From Agelaius tricolor (lineage: Eukaryota > Chordata > Aves > Passeriformes > Icteridae), in assembly GCA_023055355.1 (NCBI GenBank), contig JALJCS010000004.1:15096001-15160000 (forward strand): 64,000 nt of DNA, written 5' to 3'. How positions within the stretch are numbered: position 1 is the stretch's first letter; each line of letters opens with the position of its first letter. The position numbers were made by a program, and so were the translations under genes. Below the pieces are notes generated by a model. The model was given only the letters and a program-made list of their open reading frames with translations, was not told where the DNA came from and searched no databases. Positions 11,566-64,000 of the stretch are shown piece after piece.

Positions 11566-11587
11566 TGCATTGAATTGCATTGCATTG
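11566..11587 (-). promoter_or_regulatory. Cluster of three miR-33 seed-match sites in the ABCA1 3'UTR
   Basis: The transcript contains CAATGCA (complement of the miR-33 seed) three times, at + coordinates 11581-11587, 11576-11582 and 11566-11572. The first two overlap and the third starts 4 nt later. The cluster begins about 112 nt after the stop codon. miR-33 is encoded inside SREBF genes and represses ABCA1 in mammals through the same closely spaced triple site. Confidence 0.85.
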
Positions 11588-11698
11588 AATGGTTATCAGT
11601 AGAGTGTCCAGTTGCTTTTCCTCTAGCTTCTTTGGGAGTATCCTATCCCAGGAAAAGGAAGTTTGCATTCTGCTCATCATCTCTTTGACAAAATTGGC

Positions 11699-56382
<44,684 letters not shown>

Positions 56383-57130
56383 CTGGAAAATGACAAAACA
56401 AGCAAAATTCTGGTCACAGCAAAGCCAAAAGGAAACTCATGTGAGAGCACTGAACAGGAAAAGTCAAGCTGATAAATAGGGGAGAGGGAATTACACAAAG
56501 CATAGCACAAAAGAAAGAGGAGCTGCTGGTAAAGGGCTCTGAAACTTGGCAGGCTTCAGAAAAGTCAATCCACGATGTCTTGGTCTCAAATAAAACCCCA
56601 AATCAACAACAAAAAAAAGCAATCAACCTTCAAAACCAACTCCCATTAACATCATTACTTCAGGTCAATTTGCTCATACATACACAGAAGCAAGGCATAC
56701 CAAGTTGCTCCCTTGATCTGAAACCTACTACAGCATTAGCACTTAATCCCTGTGTTGTTACTGAACATGGGACTGAGCTGGTGCATGGACCACTAAGGGA
56801 TTTACTAGCCTTTAGTTAATTATTTTAACAGCTGATGTACTCTATCACTAATTTCAAAGTCTGACATATGCAGACACACAGGTATGATACTGAAGGACAG
56901 ACTGAGGAAACAATCTTAGCTACTTGGAATTAAAAAATATATTTGCAGCATTATTTCCATTTTCTTTCCCAACTGCTTCACCTTCTCAAGCCATCAGTGT
57001 TTCAACTCTTGACTTTGAAACAAATTTGTACCTACATCACAGCAAAGGGGAACCATCTGGAAATAATAATCCAAGCACACTACTGAAGTCCACAAAACTG
57101 GATCTTTAGAAGCTGATGCTCAGAGCTGAC

Positions 57131-57328
57131 ACTGTTTTGGGTTGTTTTCTTGGGTTTTGTGTGTGGGTTTGGTTTTTTGTGTGGTTTTTTTTTTCTATAG
57201 TTGTTTTGGTTTTTTGGTTTTGGTTTCTTTGTTTTGTGGTTTGGTTGGGTTTTTTTTTTGGTTGGGGGGGTGGGGGACAGGGAGCAGTGTTTAGTAAATT
57301 TGGTTTGGTTTTGTTGTTGCTGTTTTCT
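57131..57328. repeat. G/T-rich low-complexity block 1
   Basis: The + strand is nearly free of A and C (ggttttttgtgtggtttttt and similar). In the ABCA1 transcript it is C/A-rich. Not a clean tandem repeat. Confidence 0.85.
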
Positions 57329-57658
57329 GTAAGAGAGAGAGAGGACAATTCTACAATTCTATCTCCATAATGCTTAAACAAGAAGTGATGAGCAAAGCAC
57401 CTATGCCAGGAGGAGGTGAGAGACCAAGTCCTATAGGATTTACCAGAGTGAAGATTTCCAGACTGAGGTACAACTAGCTAGGTGTCATGCTGTATTTTCT
57501 ACTTTAGGAAGACAGGATGCTGCAACCCAGAGCAAATAGTTGAAAACAATGACCCCTAAAGAGAAAGTAATGATATGGAGGAATCAGGGGTTTGTACCTT
57601 TACCCTCCTATAGGGGACAGCTGTAACAACTTTTTCCCCCACCTCCTATACAGGAGGG

Positions 57659-57869
57659 GTTTTATGATTTGGCTTGGGTTTTTGTGTTTTGGTTGCATTT
57701 GTTTGGTTGGTTTTGGGGTTGGTTTTGGGATTTTTTTTTTCTTTCTGTTTTTGTTTGTTCATTGGGGGTTTTTCGTGTTTTGTTTTTTTGGTTGTTTGGG
57801 TTTTTTTTGTTTTGTTTATTTTTGTTTTGTTTTGTTTTTTTGTTTTTGTTGTTGGTTGGCTTTGGTTTA
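57659..57869. repeat. G/T-rich low-complexity block 2
   Basis: Same composition and strand bias as the block at 57131, dominated by GGTTTT and GTTTT motifs. The two blocks are separated by about 330 bp of normal sequence. Confidence 0.85.
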
Positions 57870-57914
57870 GCTGTCACTAATGAGCCCCATCAGGAAGAAG
57901 TATGTGTGTGTGTA

Positions 57915-58060
57915 CTCGGGGTGCCACCAGAGGTGATAGGGAGACCCCGCGGTTCGGGTGCCACTTCTGCCTCCCAGGCTGATCCTGCCGGAGGAGCCGA
58001 CAAGGGGAGGAACCACGCGCTCTGCTCCTGCGGCACGAAGTACATGGGGTTACTGACGGT
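57915..58060. promoter_or_regulatory. CpG-rich patch in ABCA1 intron 5
   Basis: About 11 CpGs in roughly 140 bp, including CCCCGCGGTTCGGG, GGAGCCGAC and CACGCGCT, immediately after G/T-rich block 2. Candidate regulatory patch; no transcript evidence in the sequence. Confidence 0.3.
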
Positions 58061-58522
58061 CATTGCTCCTTCATCTACATATCCAGTTACAAATTCCCCG
58101 TTGCCTTTTTGTTCCACACGAAAAAGTAAATCACCCGCCTCAGCTGAGGCAAGGCGGAGGTTACTCTGGGGCAAAAGTGTCTCCCTTGCCTTCCTCTCTC
58201 CCACGCAGCAGGACCACTCATGAATATGCTGGTTTTGAGCACGCTGTGCAAACGCCCCACTTGAACCCCACTAGCAAATCTACCATCACCTCCACTCCCT
58301 GCCCAGGAAAAGGCTGGGGAAATATCTGGCTCCTGTAATAACATAAAACCGTCCTCTTTCCAGCAGAGGCTAAAGCACCCTGCTTCACTGAAAGTGGAGG
58401 AAAAACTTCCCCCACCCCGATTCCTTGGTTACTTCCTACATGTGCCAAAATCCCTAAACACTTCTGCAGCTTGTTTATTTTTTGGTGAGATCATCAACTG
58501 TTCAGAAAGTCAGATGGACAAA

Positions 58523-58545
58523 GGGGGGGGGGGGGGGGGGGGGGG
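58523..58545. repeat. Homopolymer run of 23 G
   Basis: Uninterrupted G tract on the + strand (the template strand for ABCA1). It can form G-quadruplexes, and its length is error-prone in assemblies. Confidence 0.95.
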
Positions 58546-61500
58546 TGACTGAAGGCATAATGGCATGCAGAGATCAGATGTTTGCAAGCTTTTTCATTGA
58601 ATCCGCCCCTACTTAAGATATTTTTCAAGCTTCTCTTAAAGGGCCACATGCCTTATGGGGGAAAAAAAATAGTAGCCAAGCAATAATTCTTCCACTTTTC
58701 TGTTTCCTCAGTGATATGTGGTTGCTTTTTGGTTTGGCTTGTCTGTTTTATCTGAGTTTGGCTTTGAGGTTTTTTCCCACATGGAGGCATGATTTTCTTG
58801 GTCAGGGACATATTCTATAGGCAATTGCAGCAATACAATCTGAACTACACTGAGATTCCTGCTGACCTGCCTTTAATCATGAGGGGGAGTAACAAAGAGC
58901 CACCATCTTTCACAGCTGTAATTAACCAGCCCAGCATTAGCAGAGCATTCATCCCCTGCCTTTTTTTTCAGGCCAAGCATTTTCAGACTTACTTAGCACT
59001 AAAATTTGCTGAAAATCAATGCTGCTGTAGTTCCAAGGAACTACAAACACCTGAACGAGTTTTCGTCATCATTTGGAGTAAACCATGAAGGAAACAGAAC
59101 AAGGTTACCAGAACTGTGGGGCAGTGTTTGGCTTCCAGACAGCTGATCATGAAGCCATGATCACCACCCAAGACCACATGTGAAAGCTCTGCGAGACCAA
59201 GGGACCAAATCCCAACACCGCAGTCCTGGCTGCAGTGTCCTAAGCACACAGCCAGCCTTTTGTACCATGCATTTTCTCCCCCACCCCATCTAGTCCTACT
59301 TCCAGGACTTGTGGGTCAGTGTCTTATGCAACCCCTCTCAATCATGGAGGCATGCATAACTGCTTGCATATGAAACAACAGAAAGCACCGAACACTGCAA
59401 TGCATCTATATTCTCCCCTGGAAACTTTAAAAAGTTAAGGTTTAGCACAGGTTTCCTCCTGAAAACAGTTACTCCCATCCAAGATGACTGCTTGCCCACT
59501 AGGGCCTAAGAAACAAAAGAGCATTACTTAGGAAAAAAGCCCTCCAAAACAGAAAACAAAAGAAACCGGTACATCTTCTGAAGGCTACTATCAAGGTTAC
59601 TTAGTCCGTACACCTGGAGCAGATGGAAGAAGACATTTTACTACCACTGGCCTACTACTGCAATATTATTCTGCCATAAACATTTAGACACACTATCAAG
59701 TTACTCAAATATACACGACAAAATGTCAGCTCAAACATGATATAACTTGCATGTCACCTCTCTTGCTTGAGAGTGGCCAAGAGCATCATTACAGTCACCC
59801 ACTGCAAGCTGGTGGGCACAGAACAATGCACTGGAGACCAATCTCTCCACATACTTTGACATGGATGCAGCCTTTCCTTGCCCCTCAGCTTTATCTTCAA
59901 CAGAAGACCAAAGGAGCTGCATTCCTGCAGGCTCCCTCACTCCCGGCACAGGGTTCGTCCTCCTGACTGAAACCATAAGCCCAAGCAAGCAAGCTAAGCC
60001 CTAGGCACAAATGGGGAGATAAACTTGAGGTCACACTGAGCAAACACACTCAAAAGACTGTCAAAGCTGATGCGAACCATCTTGCTGACTCAGTGGTGGT
60101 ATAGTCAGCAGAAATAATACTGAGACAGCTTTTCCCCATGGCAAACAGCTTTTACAGTTTCAGTCCTAACATCAAGGGAGCAATAGCAGAGAACAGAGAC
60201 TTTTGCTTATAAACCATGCAAATAACCCCCAAAACCAACAGGTCTGGCAGGCCTGAAATGCCTGTGCTGTAATTAGCTCCAGTTTGGACATAGTATGGCA
60301 ATGCAACAGGAGACCATCCCCATGCACATGAAACAAGCAGAAGTGATGTCCATATCCCATGTGGGACAGGGAGAAAGATCCTTCATATGGTCACATAAGG
60401 AAGCTTCCAGCACAGTTGAGAACTCCCAGACCTGGAGGTCTTATGCCTTAACCACAAAATGTCTCTTGCTCTCTGAAGTCACCAGTCAGGATTAGAAAAT
60501 CACACATGGCAGCATTTCATGGATATTGTTTTCACAAAAGGCACAGCTGTCCTTCATTTCCACACAGTTCAAGCAAACCTTGGGGGCTGCCTTCTAGGCA
60601 TCAAAACGAGAAACTCTTGGATTTTCATACTGCAGAGCATCTCCTACTGTAACACTTCATTACAACCTAAGATTTACATTTTACTGACAACCCTTTCCAG
60701 AACCTTTATGCCTGAGCACAGTGGTAGGCCAGTCAGCCCTTGCTTAAGAATCAAATCTTTGTGACAAAAGAAAAAACAAACCCAAAATGTATTCAAAGAG
60801 CTCAAGACAATCACATGAATTAGTGAAGAACAACAATCTCTTTGCTTGCTATATTACTTATTAAAATGAACATCAAAATAAAAATATCCATTATTAAAAA
60901 AATAGCAAATCAGCTCTCCAATTCCATACAGACCAGAGCTGAACACTGATTGTGCAGTGAAGGAAGTATCTGTGGTCCAAAAGCCACAGGGTTTTATTTT
61001 CCTCATTCCAGTTACACATCCCCAGTTACTTTCCCAAGCTCAAAAGGTGGGTCAAAGCACAAGAAGAGCCATGGCTGGGTATCAGTTTTAATTTGCTGAT
61101 TCTACTACAAGTATGATCATAACAGGTCCCATAGTAAGCAGTAAATTTTCAACAGTACTGGGAAGATCCACAGACAAGTGAAAGGAAGAAATGCTTCTAG
61201 GGGCAGGTTACAGGACAAGACTCTTTTATCAAACTTCTCTCCCATTCTTTCTTCTTTCACTGTGAAGCCAGATACTTCCTCCAGAAACTTAATGGTGCAG
61301 TGTCCTTTAAAATTAAACAGCAGGGTGGGAAAACAGAACCCTACAGAAATTGTGGCTATGTTTTTCATATCCTGAACACTGTGTTCTAAAAATAAAAGGC
61401 ATGCAAATGGAATTCAATGTTATCTCAATCCACTGTAGAGTACAAAGCGCACCAGGTCTCATGTTAATTTGTGAGGTTTCTGCCCATCATCTAAAATATA

Positions 61501-64000
61501 CCAGGTTTTCAGCCACTTTAAAGCTAACAAGGTCAATGAAAACACTGTGACAGCCAGATCTACTTCCCAGTTTCACATACCTTAACTCTCTATAAAAAAC
61601 TAATTAAGGGAAGGGGAGAAGCAGCTTCATGCCTTAAGTTAATTCAGCAGCTATGAAGAAAGCAGGGCAATATGTCTGATCTATAGACATGGCTTTTTGT
61701 CATAAGGAGACTCCTCTCTACTGATTAAACATGCAAGACTGAAAACGATTACGTTACTTCATTTATATCCATTGCAGTTGGGGAGACTTGCTAGCCTTTG
61801 GCTAAGGCTGTATTCATCATAGCCAAATATCAACGCAACACAGAAGCTGGTATGAAATTCTCACCCTTATTTCTTGCCAGAGACTGTTCATAGGGCAACA
61901 CAATCATTTTTGTAACAGCAACTAAGGTGTCACAGCAAGATGAAACAGTAAGGTAAAATGAGGCATGAGACACTTTAGCTTCATTCTTTAGAATCAGGAA
62001 AGTTTCACAAGTGCCCAAAGGAGACAAAAAAAAGAGAATTGGGTTCCCAGCTCAGCATCTGTCTCCACCAATTCATAGAAGGAGCAAATCAAGGAAGAAT
62101 ATCAAGCAAGCAAAGAATGTACTTTCTTGTCCCTGTTCAAAGACTCCAGATTCAAAGCTCCCCATTCAGGTAAAACTGCACTTCTACAGGAAGGGAAGGC
62201 CCAGTCAGACTGCAAAGCAGGCTGTCATGTCTGTGCAAAACTGTGCTGAGGTGTGACTGGAGAACAAGGTCACAAGGCACCCTAGTCAAACACACCCACT
62301 TCACCCAGGGCACTGCTTTTTCACTGATCATACTTCCAGCAACAGGAGACTTGGAAAACACAAGCCCATGGAGATAGTGAAGCTGAGAAAACAAGCAGAA
62401 CCTCCAGCTCCAGCAGTGAGAGCATTTACTGGTAGCACACACGACCACTACAAAAATTCTAGCTAGACATGTGTCTTTCAGGAAACCCTCACATGGTGAG
62501 ATGACCAGGGCAGGCAAACCAAATGCTGCCACAGAATGACCTTGTACACTGGAAGTCTGTATTAATTTTTCATTATCTGAGAAGTATTCCTCTTGAATAG
62601 GTGAGAGGTGCACTTGAACACCTGGACTGATTTTCACACTCCTTACCTATCACTGTGATTTACTGACAAAAGATGTTTGAAGCTACTTTCCACAAAAATA
62701 AAAATGGGCTCTCAAATAATTTCACCAGCAGAACCAAAGACTGAATGACTTGTAATTATATGACCATCCAGAGTAAACTGACAACCATCCAGAGGAAACA
62801 GCAATCTCCTAATGGTGAACCGTGTTACTTCACTGTACCCTACCAGGCCAATAACCCTGACACACAACGTGAAAAGCAAAACTTCTCACAGTGCTGGGCA
62901 AGCAACAAATTTTCACCTGCCTTCGTAATACTCCTAACCTTGGACAGCACATCCAAAAAGCATGATAAAGGAATATTTTTAAGGCTCTTGGCCTTTTTAG
63001 CACTCATGTTTTAATTATTCTTTTACTCTGGGGCAGCTTTCCCCCTGTGAGGTGAGAATAGCTCTCAGAGCTACCTGTGTACCTATTAATTCTGGCAAGA
63101 GCTAAACTGTCTTCTGAAAAAGTTGGACAGCCATACTCTGATTTGCTTACAAGAAATGAAGCAGCTCAGCAGGCCTGTTGTGCAGGATCAACTAGTGTGA
63201 AAATACAAGCCTAATCTGCTCACAGTCAAAGTTCTGTTCCTTCTGCAGCCATGGCCTGACCTGTTTTACAGCAGGCTACAGCTCTCTGCCCTGAAAGCCA
63301 TCGCACATCAAACAGTGCTGCCTCTGCAGACACTAGATAATACCAAAGTGAACACCCCATTAACCAGGGTCCATCATCTTTGTATATCTGCCATGCCAAA
63401 TAGTGATGTGAGTAAAGAGAAGGCAGCCTGCCATCCATCTCCACCAGCTAGCATCTCTCCTCAGAGAGGGAAATTCTGTGCAACAGGCCCAGGTCTTCCC
63501 TCTCATCTTGTGACATCAGGACCACCTCTATTCCTCTCTAAGTCATGATTTTTGTTTGGAAGAGCTTTAAATATAGTCCAGAACAATTACTCTGGCAGAA
63601 AGCACAGCTCTCAGCATGTACTAATGCACATATACAAACCAGTCTTCAGCTAGCCTTCACTGGGGGTACACTGACTTCAGGCATGCTGAGCCCATTAAGC
63701 CAAGAACCCACCTCTACCCTGCATGGGAAGCCAGCATCAAAGGCTATTACATCCCTTCATGCAGTTGTTTTGTACAAAGGCCATCAGGCCCTCTTCCTGT
63801 GTGACTCACATGACAAGAGAAAGACTCTGCATCAGAAAGCCAAGACACAAGGCACAGAGGAAAAATCCTCAGGCTGGCCGCCACAGCCCTGCCAGCAAAC
63901 ACAGCCTGCAGAGCTCCTGCCTAAGGAGGGGCACACCCAACCACCTCCCTAAGCCCCACATTGTGCCTCAGAACAGATATTCTCAAGACTTTCCCTGTTG

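Larger units (their letters stand above)
8600..11698 (-). other. ABCA1: ABCA1 3'UTR (distal end inferred)
   Basis: About 3.1 kb from the stop codon to the only convincing poly(A) signal downstream, similar to the long (about 3.3 kb) mammalian ABCA1 3'UTR. It carries miR-33, miR-144, miR-101 and miR-26-type seed matches close to the stop codon. No open frame resembling a known protein is present. Confidence 0.7.
56383..64000 (-). other. ABCA1 intron 5 (incomplete, continues past the window)
   Basis: At least 7.6 kb. I looked for exon 5 (expected 119 nt, residues about 101-140, ending one base into an Asn codon) at likely donor sites and did not find it, so it lies beyond 64000 or escaped me. 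Two G/T-rich blocks, a CpG-rich patch and a G run occur at 57.1-58.6 kb; the rest is unremarkable. Confidence 0.7.

Noticed and set aside
57890..58204. 104-codon minus-strand open frame in intron 5, considered as ABCA1 exon 5
   Set aside because: Residues do not resemble the expected ABCA1 segment, it is not bounded by suitable splice sites, and its openness follows from G+C-rich composition.
57669..58223. Long open frame on the + strand through the G/T-rich block
   Set aside because: The protein is almost only F, W, V, G and L, the product of low-complexity DNA lacking stop codons, with no family resemblance.
62642..62760. Good-looking donor (GATAG|gtaagg, minus strand) tested as the end of ABCA1 exon 5
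   Set aside because: The last base is G, whereas an A is required to complete the Asn codon at the start of exon 6, and upstream residues do not match.

Overview
This is vertebrate nuclear DNA and almost certainly avian. The interspersed repeats are CR1-type LINE fragments in both orientations, introns are compact, and the two genes are intron-split orthologues in the order known from tetrapods: NIPSNAP3 then ABCA1, tail to tail. ABCA1 is Z-linked in chicken (the WHAM HDL-deficiency locus), so the window is probably from a bird Z chromosome. That placement rests on known synteny and was not read from the sequence.

Left part (1-5.9 kb, + strand): the last four coding exons of a NIPSNAP3A-like gene, stop codon at 5021-5023, then a 3'UTR with an AATAAA signal at 5839. 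Its 5' exons lie left of the window. The first 2.5 kb is intron holding a nested CR1 insertion. An intergenic stretch (about 5.9-8.6 kb) carries a CR1 element in two pieces, a poly-T tract and a small tandem duplication.

Right part (about 8.6-64 kb, - strand): ABCA1. The stop codon is at 11699-11701 and a roughly 3.1 kb 3'UTR runs down to a likely poly(A) signal at 8619-8624. 45 consecutive coding exons can be placed base by base with GT-AG borders. They match exons 6-50 of the 50-exon human gene (human numbering, exon 1 non-coding) and give 6362 nt of open frame. No frameshift or stop was found, so the gene looks intact. All but four exons have exactly the human length. The four exceptions (7, 8, 12 and 21) differ by whole codons, netting one codon fewer than human. 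Exons 2-5 and the promoter lie beyond 64000.

ABCA1 is a full-length ABC exporter that moves phospholipid and cholesterol to apoA-I. Both Walker A, signature, Walker B and H-loop sets are intact, as are the VFVNFA motif near the C-terminus and a PDZ-type C-terminus. The 3'UTR starts with three clustered miR-33 seed matches, the post-transcriptional switch known from mammals.

The non-coding highlights are CpG-rich islets in introns 8 and 5, two G/T-rich blocks, a 23-nt G run, an (AT)37 microsatellite and several small tandem duplications. I found no new biological system: this is an ordinary, well-conserved two-gene locus.
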